Positions 11,901 to 23,460 of a DNA stretch of 64,000 bases are shown here, piece after piece. This DNA comes from Vespula vulgaris (Eukaryota; Arthropoda; Insecta; Hymenoptera; Vespidae). The notes below the pieces were generated by a model. That model was not told the origin of the DNA, did no database searches, and saw only the letters and a list, made by a program, of their open reading frames with translations. Within the stretch, counting starts at the first letter, position 1; each line of letters begins with the position of its first letter. The stretch is taken from NCBI RefSeq assembly GCF_905475345.1, contig NC_066599.1, positions 2,742,501 through 2,806,500 on the forward strand, given 5' to 3'. A program made the position numbers and the translations under genes.

Positions 11901-12376
11901 ATCCGTCCATTTCTAAAAAAAACTTTTTCGAACAATCTTTCATTGCTGTTCGAAATGAAATATTTTGCTTTAAAAACGTTATCAGATGATCTAATAAAGA
12001 ACGATAACGAATTAGAATAGTGACGAATCATATTTAATTGTTTCTCTCTAATAAGCCTACTGATAAAAGTTAAATTTAGAACGAAATACACGCGATTTTT
12101 CTTTATCATACTAGGTCACAAACGAGTAACATTTTTCTTTATTTTATTCTATGAAGCAATTAGATATATACGTATGTTTTATATACATGGCTTTTTACAT
12201 ACGTAAATAACTAAAAAAAAAATATTTAGATATTTCAACAAGATATATGCGAGTCTATTGAAATATAGAAAAAGAATGTAAAAAAAAAAAAGGAAAAAAA
12301 AAGAAAAAAAAAAGAAAAGGAGATATAAAACAAAAATTAAAAAAAACAGCTGATTTACGTCAAAATGTATTCTTAC

Positions 12377-12826
12377 CGGAATTGACGGTATTGGTATCGG
12401 CATCGACGGACTCGGTTTTCTGCTTCTTAGGAAGTTCCTCCTTGTCATCGTCGATGTCCTCCGTTCGTCTTTTCGGCGTCGAACTCGCACTAGCTCGAAG
12501 CTCGATCGGACTTCCGGTATCCGGTGCTGAACCCTGAGGCGTTGGTGGACTTTCAAGTCTACCACCCCTTTTGTTAATGGGCGCGGAGATACTTGGGACC
12601 GAATTTAGTTTCGAATCCTGATCGGTACTTTTAAGGGCAAGGGCGTCCTCGGGATCAGAGTCCTCTGGTGCTGCCGTTGCCGGAGGACTGTGACAGCCTT
12701 GGAGAGTATTTCGACAATGATTGACCTTGTGCTCGATAAATCGAACGATCTCACCAAGGGGATAGGACGCCCTACAACCTCCGCATTGGACGGTGTCTGG
12801 GGACGTACTACTTTGCGAAGTTTCCG
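12377..12826 (-). CDS. BCL11 (cph): BCL11-family transcription factor, coding exon 2 with N-terminal C2HC zinc finger
   Basis: This common internal exon encodes residues 13-163. Near its start is a C2HC finger, C27-x2-C30-x14-H45-x4-C50, around the segment SYPLGEIVRFIEHK. Vertebrate BCL11A has the same spacing and a very similar core (NFPLGDILIFIEHK), where this finger mediates self-association; that role is inferred here. After it comes a low-complexity region rich in Ser, Pro, Asp and Lys, with a basic segment PKKQK that could be a nuclear localisation signal. The acceptor is TTTTTCAG|CG at 12827-12828 with a good pyrimidine tract. The donor is TTCCG|GTAAGA at 12375-12376. The exon is 450 nt and enters and leaves in phase 1, so it joins either first exon upstream and exon 3 downstream. 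Confidence 0.92.
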
Positions 12827-13189
12827 CTGAAAAAGAAAGAAACAAATATACATACAATCTGTATAAATATTCTCAATGAATTAACAATTTATTATACATT
12901 ATGCGTGCACGCGTGTGTATACGCATGTCTTTTATATAACGATATTATAATTAATGCACAAAAAAAAAAACGAGGAGAAAAACGATCGTCACAAAAAAAT
13001 TCATTAAACCTTTCATATCCAATATTTTCATAATTATAATCATCAATTAAATAATTATTCACCTAATAATTATATTATTCGGGATAAAACGAGAGAGGAA
13101 AAAAGAGAAAGAGACAGAGAGAGAGAGACAAGTATCTCTCGAAATGATAAAAGATTCACTTTCATATAAAGTAGCCCTTATAATTTACT

Positions 13190-13410
13190 AATGTTGAAGG
13201 GTCAGACGTTATCCCGAGGTCAACCGCAGACGCAACAATTCACTTTTAAGTGTCCTCGAAGAGGCCACCAAAGGAGATTCCTCCTAGAAGCAGTCTGGGA
13301 CATTAACATAGAGATTGGCAAGAGATTCATACATCGATCTTTCCCTCCGACTGAGTCAAGTATCCATATCCATCCGGATGGGGTTGCCAGCTCGATGAGA
13401 AAACAAGAAA
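13190..13410. other. complex, relatively GC-rich intronic island (candidate conserved element)
   Basis: About 220 bp without simple repeat, open in two frames for this length but with no recognisable protein. It sits a few hundred bases upstream of exon 2, a usual place for a splicing or transcriptional control element. Confidence 0.3.
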
Positions 13411-13589
13411 AATTCACTCTGTCTCTTTCTCTTTCTCTCTCTGTCTCTCTGCCCATCACGATGCCATTCTCTTACTATTTTTCTTTCTTTTTTTTTTTCT
13501 GTCTGTTCTTCGATCTCACTCTCTTTTCGAACTGGAACCATCAAGAACGTTTCCTCTTTTTAGATAGATAGATAAAGAGTAAGAGAGAG

Positions 13590-13591
<2 letters not shown>

Positions 13592-13644
<53 letters not shown>

Positions 13645-13663
13645 AAGAGACAGAGACAGAGAG
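13592..13663. repeat. (GA)n microsatellite with GACAGA interruptions
   Basis: About 70 bp of GA dinucleotides with occasional CA. A CT/TCTA repeat follows at about 13690-13740, so a purine run and a pyrimidine run lie side by side and could base-pair. Confidence 0.85.
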
Positions 13664-14467
13664 ACATTGTTCTTTCATTCATCTTTTCTCTCTTTCTCTC
13701 TTTCTCTATCTATCTATCTATCTATCTCTATCTCTATCTTTTTCTCCTTATCTCTATCTCTTTCTTATTACTTTTCATTCGACTTCCACTTGTTTATCAT
13801 TTATTTTTAATCTATCTCTATAGTTTTCTCTCTCTCTCTTTCTCTTTTTCTCTCTCTCTCTCTCTCTTTCTCTTTGTCTCTTTCTTTCTCTCTCTCTCTC
13901 TAAAACACCAACTCCTTCATTTCTTTTTCCTACCCTTTCTAGGTGCGCCAGCTCGGTTCGATTCTTTCTGGGCGGAGCTCTCTTGACCATTGGCCAAAGC
14001 GCAAACTCGTTTCGTTTCACAGTCTTCCCTCTCCCCATTTCACTCTGCCTCTCTTTCACTCTCACTCTTGCTCTCACTCTCACTTTTACTCTTTCTTTCT
14101 CTCTCTCTCTCTCTTTCTCTTTCTTTCTTTATTTCTTGATCGAAATCAGAAGAATATTAGTCTAATGTTAAACTGTACACTCTTGAATTACGCTTATTCT
14201 TGAATAGAAATGTGAATTAGATTGCAAAGATCAGATTAAGTTTCTTTATAGACGTTCTTTTTTTTTATTTTCACTGAAAAAAAATCTGAAGACATAACTC
14301 TCCTCTTTCACCTGAAACGTACCTGAAGAAAGAGAGAGAGAGAGAGAGAGTGAAGGAGGGTGGAAATCTCGTACTTCGACGTGAAAGAAAGAAGAGGCAA
14401 GATCTTAATCGTTACTTTTTTTCCTCTTTTTTTGGGCTCTTAAAGAAACGAACGAGCGAAAAGAAGA

Positions 14468-14476
<9 letters not shown>

Positions 14477-14513
<37 letters not shown>
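14477..14513. repeat. (AT)n microsatellite
   Basis: A pure AT dinucleotide run. Confidence 0.9.
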
Positions 14514-14517
<4 letters not shown>

Positions 14518-14737
14518 ATAGATATAGATAAAGATATATAAAGATAGTTGATATAAAGAAAGAAATAATCGATAAAAATTCGGGACATGCGAACGAATAG
14601 TGATTCTTACTTGCGAGGGAATACAAATAAAAAGAAAAAAAAATTTGGGGAGAAAAGAAACAGATAGATTGATAGATAGATAGATAGATAGAAAGAGAGA
14701 GAAAAAAAGGGAAAGAGAACAAGAAAAAAGAAAAAAA

Positions 14738-14773
<36 letters not shown>

Positions 14774-14814
14774 TAAAAATGACGAAAGAAAAAGATGGCC
14801 GTTCCGATCTCTGA

Positions 14815-14832
14815 ATGGACCTTGGGTCCGTT
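14815..14832. other. GAATGGACC..GGTCC palindromic motif, copy 2
   Basis: GAATGGACC-TTG-GGTCCG repeats the motif at 8923-8941 with a 3-nt spacer, again inside a complex intronic island. Confidence 0.5.
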
Positions 14833-15249
14833 ATTCGCCTACGATTCAAAAGCGCTCGGTTAGAAACAAGAGACGCGCGACCGGTCGTTAGCGACAATGG
14901 GCTTTTGTTTTTTCGGGGGCAGATGTTGGACCAAAACTCAGGAGAGCGACGGAACGGTACGACCGCTACTACCCTACGAACCGTCTAGGGTTGTAGATAA
15001 GTTATAAGATGTCCTCGAAGAAAGACACCAAGAACGACTGCTATCTTATTCCTCATCTATTTTTTACTTTCTTCATGAGTAAATTAAACGAGATTTTCCT
15101 TTTTCCTCTCCTTTTCTTTTTATTCTCACAAACGAATTTATAGTTTCATTGATATATCTTATATAAATTAGAATTAATAACTAAGTTAATATTATATATT
15201 GTTTAAGTGTTGTTCTTAAGTTTTTAAATCAATTCATCGGATATTATTG

Positions 15250-15430
15250 GTGAATTATAATAATAAATTAAGTAAGCAATTTATAATGATGATATAACAA
15301 TTATATTTATATTATTTTGTAGGTATCATGTGTATTTAAATTATTCATTTATGAATTGAATAAGCAATTTTTGAAGATAAAGTGACAATAATATATGTAA
15401 CATGTATATTAATATGGTTTCATAAAATTA
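15250..15430. repeat. diverged tandem duplication, period about 88 bp
   Basis: Two AT-rich halves share landmarks in the same order (AAGCAATTT at 15274 and 15362, then GATA..ACAAT.ATAT, then TAACATGT/TATCATGT). The high AT content makes this weak. Confidence 0.35.
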
Positions 15431-15689
15431 ATAAAAATATGTATATATTCAATGCTCGATATTAACAAAGAAATCAATATTTTGAGACTCTTATAGTACA
15501 AATCAAATATGTATATAAATTATTATATTTGTTAGACTTGTATTTACACATTTACATGTATGTGCACAAAAAGAAAAAAGAAATCAAGAAAGAGAGACAT
15601 ACCTACACGTTATCTCGGTAATATAATCGATTCAAGTTTCGAAGCTTGAACAAAGTTACGACGTATGATAGTAAGAGGGTTGTGGTCTC

Positions 15690-15691
<2 letters not shown>

Positions 15692-15750
<59 letters not shown>
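15692..15750. repeat. (AT)n microsatellite
   Basis: An AT dinucleotide run with a single C interruption. Confidence 0.9.
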
Positions 15751-15917
15751 GAAATAAGAGAGTCAGTCGAATGCTCGTCGAAAAAGATAACATAAAAATC
15801 CAACATTGCCCGGCGAATGTAAGTTGGATTGCTTACAAATTGGTCCATACATCCGTAATGTCTCGATCACTTCTCCCTTATAGTGTGTAGACGAGAGAAT
15901 GAGAGAAAAAGAAAAAA

Positions 15918-15956
<39 letters not shown>

Positions 15957-16223
15957 ACAAAGAAGTCATAATTTCCATTCACGTATTGGGAATATCCAGA
16001 AAAACAAAATATCTTAAAGTTATTAACTTTCGTTATCACAAATTAACGCTTCAAAAAATAGAGATCAGATATATATAAATATACACACACACACATACAT
16101 ATATATATTTTTTTTCTAACAAATTATTTCATATTTCCAACTTCATTAATCGCAATCAAATGTTCGAATAATTCGGATAACTCAATGACAAAATTTTAAG
16201 TGACAATAAATCTTTAGATGTTT

Positions 16224-16258
<35 letters not shown>

Positions 16259-16429
16259 TTTTTTTTCGTCATAAAAAATTTACGTAAAAACGATAGTACA
16301 GTTGCTCTCCCCTCCACTTCCCATCCTTTCCAACTACTCTTCTTCTCTATTCTAACGTTTCTAACGCACACGAGAATGCTCCTTCGTAGGATAGAAGAGA
16401 TATCCCGATAACTTAGAGTACCTACCCAC

Positions 16430-16570
16430 CGCAAAGATATCCCGAGGCAATGTCCTTGTTAGGACATCCGTCCCGTCAAAACGTCCAGAGGACACATCGA
16501 AGCAATTGAATTACGATCATCCCCAGGGCAAGCCCCAACCGTAACCAATAATTCCATTATCCATTAGTAT
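16430..16570. other. complex intronic island with a short palindrome
   Basis: About 140 bp of complex sequence include the perfect inverted repeat ATGTCCTTGTTAGGACAT (16450-16467, 7-bp arms, 4-nt spacer). No protein is recognisable. Confidence 0.3.
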
Positions 16571-17587
16571 TGGGTCGCACCAATTTCCTTCTACGAGTAG
16601 TATGATAGAGAAGAGAAGATAAGAAGAAGAAGAGGAGAAGGAGAAGAAGAAGAAGTAGAAGTAGAAGGTTAAAGAAAAGAAGGATACGTGAAGTTTGTCG
16701 ATCGAGAGAAAGACAACGTGGTTGAAAATGAGAATACCAAAGAAAAATTTTTAACGTTAAGATCTTCCGTGACATATCACCAATCGAATCAACGTCGAAA
16801 ATAATATTTCTCGAAGAAAAATTCAAGCAAGCTTTTACCTTAACTCGTTAGTCTTCTTGTACGAGAGAATTGTATTCGTTCGTTTCGACAAATAAGAAAT
16901 TTTATAAATCAAATTCATCGAGATTAATCGACGATTATTCGACGATTCGATTTGTTTTTCCTTTTTTTTTTTTTTCTATCGCGAAATCTCTTCCAAAGTT
17001 TTTCCTTTTTATTCTTTTTTTTTTTCACTTTTTTCGTTCACTTTTTGCCCTTTCTATTTTTTTTTCTTTTCAATTTTTCAGAAAGAATTATTGCAATTAC
17101 TTCGAAATGTCGTAGTAATTCGATATCAATTAATATAACCACGTGACATATTCTTTTCTGTATCTATTTATATAGAAATATACGAAGGATATTTAAATAT
17201 CAAACGCTTTAAAAATTCGAAAATTACAATGTACGTGTTTCTCACAAAGCAGGAATTGTAAGTAATAAAGCGAGTAAGTGAGTAAGTACATTGACCGTCG
17301 AATTAAATTCCAAATTAAAATTCCACCCAAGATCCCTCTATTTTTTTTTATTATTAACGCGAGAAAAGGATATTTAAATATCTTTCGATTCTTTTAAAAT
17401 CAAATCGATCAAAATCTAAGCGAACGAATATCGATTCGAAGCATCGAGTATAAGAAACTATTTGTTTGAAAAAGAAAAGAAAAAGAGAAAAAACAAAGAG
17501 AATAATATAAAAAAGGATAACTATTTCTCACAAATACACACACACACATACACACACGCGCGCAAACATATTGACATACGCGTTTAC

Positions 17588-17603
17588 CTTTGTCATCCGC
17601 CAT
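17588..17603 (-). CDS. BCL11 (cph): BCL11-family transcription factor, alternative first coding exon 1a (MADDK)
   Basis: This 16-nt coding piece reads ATG GCG GAT GAC AAA G, followed by GTAAAC as donor (17586-17587). The ATG context is good (G at -3 and at +4). It ends in phase 1, and the leftover G plus CG from exon 2 makes Ala, giving MADDK-A-ETSQSS and an 896-aa product. The 5' UTR would lie at 17604 and above, where triplet repeats (17711-17838) occur. Only the ATG, donor and phase support it; six codons are too few for homology. It could be chance, but with exon 1b it fits a gene with two promoters. Confidence 0.5.
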
Positions 17604-17710
17604 TACGCGTCCTCTCGCGTATATAATTCGATCACACCGAGCACACAGGATTCACCGTTAGAGAAATTTACGACAATACTCTCTCGTATCCGCCGTCGTT
17701 CTCGTTCGAC

Positions 17711-17805
17711 AACGACAATGAGAACAACGATAATAACAATAACAACAACAACAACAATAACAACAACAAGAACAACAACGACGACAACGACAACGACAAC
17801 GATAC

Positions 17806-17837
<32 letters not shown>

Positions 17838-17838
17838 T
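17711..17838. repeat. (ACA/ACG)n trinucleotide repeat upstream of exon 1a
   Basis: ACA/ATA triplets change to ACG triplets, which read CGT on the transcribed strand. It is 100-230 bp upstream of the exon 1a ATG, so it may be in that 5' UTR. Confidence 0.85.
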
Positions 17839-18249
17839 AAATTAAAAATAAGAACGAATCTTCGATAGCCGTACTCGCATATATTCCTAAACGTTTTCAT
17901 TATCAACATGGAGATCTGCTTTCGTCCATGCTCGGATGCTGACTGGAGCATCCATCGGAGACGCGTTTATAGGGCCAACAGGACCCCGCCGCCGACAGGA
18001 TATCAAAAGAATAGAAAGGACCTACCGCACCACGTGCGTCTATAATGGTGGGGGAAATTTTTATACCGAACGCCCCTCTTTTATATCTCTCTCACTCTTT
18101 CTTACGATCTCTCTGACCTTCTTTTTTCTTCTCTCTTCTGTCTCTCTCTCTCTTTTTATCAACGAAACCCCTTAGTCCGTCGTTGGACTTTTCTCGTGGG
18201 GTGAAGAGTTTTTCGAGTTAACTCTTAGGCACGATCGTCCACCTTGTTG

Positions 18250-18251
<2 letters not shown>

Positions 18252-18334
<83 letters not shown>
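18252..18334. repeat. long pure (CT)n microsatellite
   Basis: About 41 uninterrupted CT units form a homopurine/homopyrimidine mirror repeat that could form triplex DNA. Confidence 0.95.
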
Positions 18335-18340
<6 letters not shown>

Positions 18341-18443
18341 TTCTTACAAACGTATGTGCATCGTACAAAAGATCCAAAATGGCTACCACTCTTCCTTTCT
18401 CTTTCCTTTTTACGTGAAATGTTTTTTTCTTTCCCCTTACGAG

Positions 18444-18478
<35 letters not shown>

Positions 18479-18969
18479 CTCCCCTTCTATCTATAGATAC
18501 GTATATATGTATGTATATATAAAAAAGACAGGTCGGTCCGTTGATAGAAAAAAATAAAAAAAATAAAAAAAAAATCGACCCGTTTGCTCGTAACCGTAAG
18601 CTTCATCTCGCAAAGAATCCCATCAATCCATCGGTGGTCCATCGACCTCATTCTCAAGAACTCCTTTCCTCCTTCTTTCTCCTTAGTTTTTTTTTCTTTT
18701 CTCTCTCTCTCTTTCTCTCTTTTTATTCTTGTTCCTCTTCTTCTTCTTTTTTTTCTTCTTCTTCTTCTTCTTCTCCTCTTTTTCTTCTCTTTTCTTTTCC
18801 CTTTTCTTTTCTTTTCCTTTCGATCGAGAGAAGATTTTCTCGAATTTCCTTATTCGATCCTTTGATCGAACAATTCTCTTACGACCTTCTCCGATCGCAA
18901 ACATAAAACCTAACGGGACTCTTTCATAAAAATAATACGGTTTTCTTATTCAGTATAGGCTTTCCTTTC

Positions 18970-19374
18970 ATTACTTTTCGAGTACGCGTATGATCGATCA
19001 TTTCAACGTTAACAGCTCTTGTAACTAAGGACGAATCTCGATTAAATAACAATAAAATTCATCGTAATTTATTCGAACTTTTAAAAAATCTACACATAAC
19101 TCTTCGTGGATAATTAAAAGATATTAAGTATTTACATAGATGTATATAAGCGTACCGTGTCTTTTTTATTATTATTCGAGTATACGTGTGATCGATCACT
19201 TTAACGTTATGTTTACAACTCTTGTAACTAAGTAACAAACCTCGTATTTAATAACGATAGAAAATTCGTCGTAATTCGTATTTATTCTGCGAACGTTTAA
19301 CAATCTGCATACATATAATTCTTCGTGGATAATTAAAAGATATTAAGTACTTACGTACGTATGTACGTATATAC
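18970..19374. repeat. diverged tandem duplication, period about 200-220 bp
   Basis: Copy 1 (about 18970-19157) and copy 2 (about 19168-19374) share ordered blocks: GATCGATCA (18992/19190), CTCTTGTAACTAAG, TTCGTGGATAATTAAAAGAT (19104/19322), then ATTAAGTA.TTAC. Small indels change the offset from 198 to 219. Confidence 0.8.
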
Positions 19375-20206
19375 AAGTTAAATCAATCATTACACGTACT
19401 TTATTTATCGAGAAACGTTTAAACGCGAGTAACTGACGAACCCGGTAAATGTAGTCAGTTAAGAATGGAAAAAGAGAAAATTTAATATAAAGTGTGGGAT
19501 TCTCTTGGGTACACAGTAAAGTAAGAAAACCAGCAACGATCACTTTTCTACCGGGCAGTTATGAGAAATATGAAATCTGGTTCTCACGCGTTCTCAATGG
19601 GGTACGCGTTGTCTCTCATTCTATCTTTTTCCCTATCTATCTTTCTTTCTCTATCTTTCTCACTCGCTCTCCAGTCGCCCCACATGCGTATCGTGGGAGG
19701 ATCTCGAAGTCCCGGGAGTCCCTTTGTGAGTCGACCGGCAGGACATTGTCCATTGAGAAACGGCCAAACAGGTCCTAGAGAGTTGACCTGTCCCTTTTCA
19801 GGGCACTCCTTTCAAGGAAAACCCCTTTCCTGATTTCTTCCTTTCTTCCTTTCTTTTTTTCTATTTTTCTTTTCTTTCTCTCTCTCACTCTCTATCTTTG
19901 CTTCTTCCTCCTTCTCCACCTTCTCCTCGATCTCTCCATCCTTTCTTTTTCATCAAAATAAATCATGTGGGTTACAGTTATAGTCAACTATAGAGAGTTT
20001 CTACTACAGCTGCCTCTTCTAGTAGCACGCTGTTGCTTCTACTCGGACAGAGACGACGTGTCACTCGCGAGCATCGCGAATTTACCTTAAATCCTGACGT
20101 TTCTCCATTCCCTTCTCAAACTTTAACAGTCTGGACATATGTCTGCCCTTAAATTTCGTGGGATCGAATCGTCCAAGCGAGAATTTACTATGAATCTCTT
20201 GTTGTG

Positions 20207-20208
<2 letters not shown>

Positions 20209-20244
<36 letters not shown>
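20209..20244. repeat. (AT)n microsatellite
   Basis: A pure AT dinucleotide run. Confidence 0.9.
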
Positions 20245-20256
<12 letters not shown>

Positions 20257-22999
20257 TTTTTATTGTTGTCAAAAGTAATTCCCGATTTTTAACGAATAAC
20301 TTTTGGAAGAGTCGACTCTCTCGATTCAAGAGTTAAATCGGTACATCGCATATATGGTTCTGTCTACTCTTTTTACATGCTTCGAGAGAGAGAGAGATAG
20401 AGAGAGAAAGAGAGAGAGAAATAGATAGATAGATATACGTAGTTTGAGCTATGGTTACGCAGTTGTATCGTCGACAATGACCGAAAAACAAACAGCGAAC
20501 GAAACCAGTGGTACTACAGAACCAACAGAATCGCCAATGGAAAATGCAGCGAGTCGAGAACTCAAAGTGGCTTTGTATTGTCCGGCATCGCGATACTTCT
20601 CTCTCTCTCTCTCTCTCTCTTTATTTATCTATCTCTCTCTATCTCTCTTTGGTAACGGGCTCGTTCTCGTACTGGTTAATTAGAAACTTCCATGGCAAAG
20701 AGGGAAAGAGGGGAGGTGGTAGGGACTGGCTTCGTTGTTACATTATTCAAAACGTCCCCCGCGCGAAACTCTGCAATGTTCATGCCGCAAAACATCCGAA
20801 TGCAAACTTTTGACAACGTGATATCACGTGAGAGAGAAAGAGAGAGAGAGAGAGAAAGAGAAGTGCCGAAGCGTGTCACGCGAAATAATTAACGATCGCG
20901 CGAAATTTTCTCGAGCGAAAGGAGAAACAACATTGGTTTGCCCGTTTCTATCCATCGTTCGTCAGAGTTCATTGAGATTCGTATAGAGTTTAGAAAGAGA
21001 AGAAGCTTGGTCGTTTACATCGAAATTCTCCATATATATATGTGTGTCTGTATGTGTGTACATACATATATATATGTATATATATAAATATGTATGCATT
21101 GAGAAAGAGAAGACGCACGTGAGATGCGTGGGAGGTCGCGAGAAAACGACCCTCGTAAATCGCTCTTAGCGTTTCGTCGCTCCCGTTTTACAAAGCAAAC
21201 GCAAAAGTACCCTTTGTTACGCTTCAATCGTTAACATTTATGATCGATCATTGCCTTAACCCACTGTGATTCATCACCGTAACTATATTGAATCGATTTT
21301 CTTCGACTAATCTCGATTGTAACGTTTATTTGTTAACGAAGATATCATTGCTTCATCGTTATTTAATATCACTCTTCTTGTCGGATTAATAAAATCGTCG
21401 ATATATCTTCTTTCATGATGTCTATTTTAAACATTTAAGAAACGGAGAAAATTTTCCTTTTCTCTTATTTCTTTTTTTTTTGTTATACCTAAATCTCGCC
21501 TAAAATCTTAAAGTTGCGATCGATAAAAGAAAATAAGAAAAAAGAAAATGTCAAGTTTTTTAAACTTATATTTCGTAATCTTATTATCGGTAATGAAATT
21601 AAGATTTTTTTTCATATTCTATTAAGAACGTTCATTAAGATTTACAAGAAGTATGAATTTTATTCATACATATATTTCTATTAATACGCCATATTTAACG
21701 ATCTCTCTTTCTCCCTCTCCTTTTCTTTCTTTCACGCGTCAATATAAAATCCTGTGTATAAAAAACTCCTGACCCCCAACTTTTTTTTCTTTCTCTCTAA
21801 CAACCATTTCAATATCCCGCCGAGTAGACCCCCTGCAATGATTAGAAGCCTTGGATTGGTCCGATCCTGACAAAGGAAGTACTCTCGAAACTCGATCGAT
21901 TTTTTTCTTTTTTTTTTTCTTTTTATTTTTTCTAAAAAAACAACAACAGGGAACGTCCCGCTGAGCGATTTTGTCGTTTCTGACCAATCAAAAAGAGTCT
22001 CTTTCTCGCTCTTTCTCCTTCTCTTACTCTTTGTGCCATTTGGAGAACGCTTAGAGCCACCATCTTGTTTCATTTCCGGGTCAGCAACGTCGACCGGACG
22101 TGACTTCTACGATCATCGACTCGTTCATTTCTCCTTCTCTATTTCTCTCTTTCTATCCTTCTTTAACTTTGTCTCTTTTTTTTGTCTTTCTTTCAATCTT
22201 TTTTTTCTTAATCTCCTTGGTGCCATCTCATCGAAACCTTTCTTAACTAGAACCGACCTTCTCAAAGCAAATATCCTGCGCTTGACTTATTCGTTCTAGT
22301 CGAAAATCGCGTTTAAAATCGTCACATCCCTTTCCGGTGTATTCGCGATCTTTTTGACTCAAGTATCACCGTTAAAAAGAAAAAGAAAAAGAAAAAGAAA
22401 AACGGAAAGACGGAGAAAGAGAATGAACGAAGTAAGTAGTCGTCGAATAGTCATCCATTTTTAAAAAATCAGAGTAGTTCGGAAAGAATTTCGAGCATCT
22501 GTCTATCTCATTCTAGTTTTCTTGAACGTACGAAAACTTTTCGATGGAAGGGAGTAAGATCTTGCAAAGACAATATCTCTCTCTCTCCCTCGGTTAAGTA
22601 TACTTTTTAGATACTTCCCGAGTAAATATGACTTTCTCAAGGTCTCCTACTCGTTGCAACGAACCAAAGAGAATGAGAAAGAAAGATAGAAAGAGAAAGA
22701 AAGAGAAAGAATGAAAGAAAGAAAGAAAGAAAGAAAGAAGGAGAAAGAGAGAGAGAAAGAGAGAAAAGCCAACGAACTCTGGCTTGATATCGAACCTACG
22801 ACTCTCGCGTGAAAAATAATCTTCAAGGACGTGGTAGCATTATGTTTGCGGAGGAGGAGTAGGAGGAAGGTATATACCTTTTTCTTTTTAATTACGTACT
22901 TCCGACAGGGACCGCGAGAGTTTCCCATTAAGAGAAGGAAAAAGAGGAAGAAGAAGAAATAAAAGAAGTAGAAGTAAAAGTAGAAGAAGAAGAAGAAGA

Positions 23000-23000
23000 A

Positions 23001-23071
<71 letters not shown>

Positions 23072-23141
23072 CGATGACGATGATGATAACGATGATGATG
23101 ATGACGATGATGATGGTGATGATGATGATGATGATGATCAG
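23000..23141. repeat. (GAT)n trinucleotide repeat
   Basis: More than 20 perfect GAT units are followed by interrupted GAT/GAC units, flanked by GAA-rich sequence. Long Met-, Ile- and His-runs in its translations are artefacts of the repeat. Confidence 0.95.
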
Positions 23142-23279
23142 AGAGAAAGAAAAAGAGAAAGAGGGAAAGAAGAAGAAAAGGAAGAAGAAGAAGGAAAATA
23201 GTGGTAAGGGAAGTTTCCGCAAAGTACCCTGACTCTCTTGAAGAAGCAACATTACTCACGAATTCCAAAGGTTGGTAGG

Positions 23280-23460
23280 TTCGGAGTAGTGAAAATCTAA
23301 AAACGGTCACGGTCCTCCCTATTCCCCTGAACTTGGTAGCTTCTATAATCGTATTTATAGAAGTACCTAAACGCGCGCTAGCTAGGTGCCACGTAGTAGT
23401 ACGACTTGGCCACGTGCTTTACATACGCCCTCTCCTGGGACATTACATTATAACGGGTGA
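23280..23460. other. complex island (candidate conserved non-coding element)
   Basis: About 180 bp of non-repetitive sequence include GCGCGCTAGC and two ACGTG-type E-box cores (GCCACGTAG, GCCACGTGC). No protein is recognisable. Confidence 0.3.

Larger units (their letters stand above)
3216..12376 (-). other. intron between coding exons 2 and 3 (9.2 kb)
   Basis: A phase-1 GT..AG intron with no supported coding exon inside. It alternates A/T- or purine-rich simple sequence with complex islands at about 3720-4010, 5020-5110, 6660-6780, 7480-7640, 8100-8350, 8740-9060, 9520-9700, 10380-10520 and 11570-11760. These islands are the best places to look for conserved regulatory elements. Confidence 0.75.
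12827..17587 (-). other. intron between exon 1a and exon 2 (4.8 kb)
   Basis: No coding exon is supported here. Complex islands are at about 13190-13410, 13940-14050, 14790-15010 and 16430-16570. The rest is AT-rich sequence and GA/CT/AT microsatellites. Confidence 0.6.

Noticed and set aside
23000..23260. Long frames rich in Ile, His or Met (up to about 200 aa)
   Set aside because: They are translations of the GAT repeat and its purine-rich flanks.
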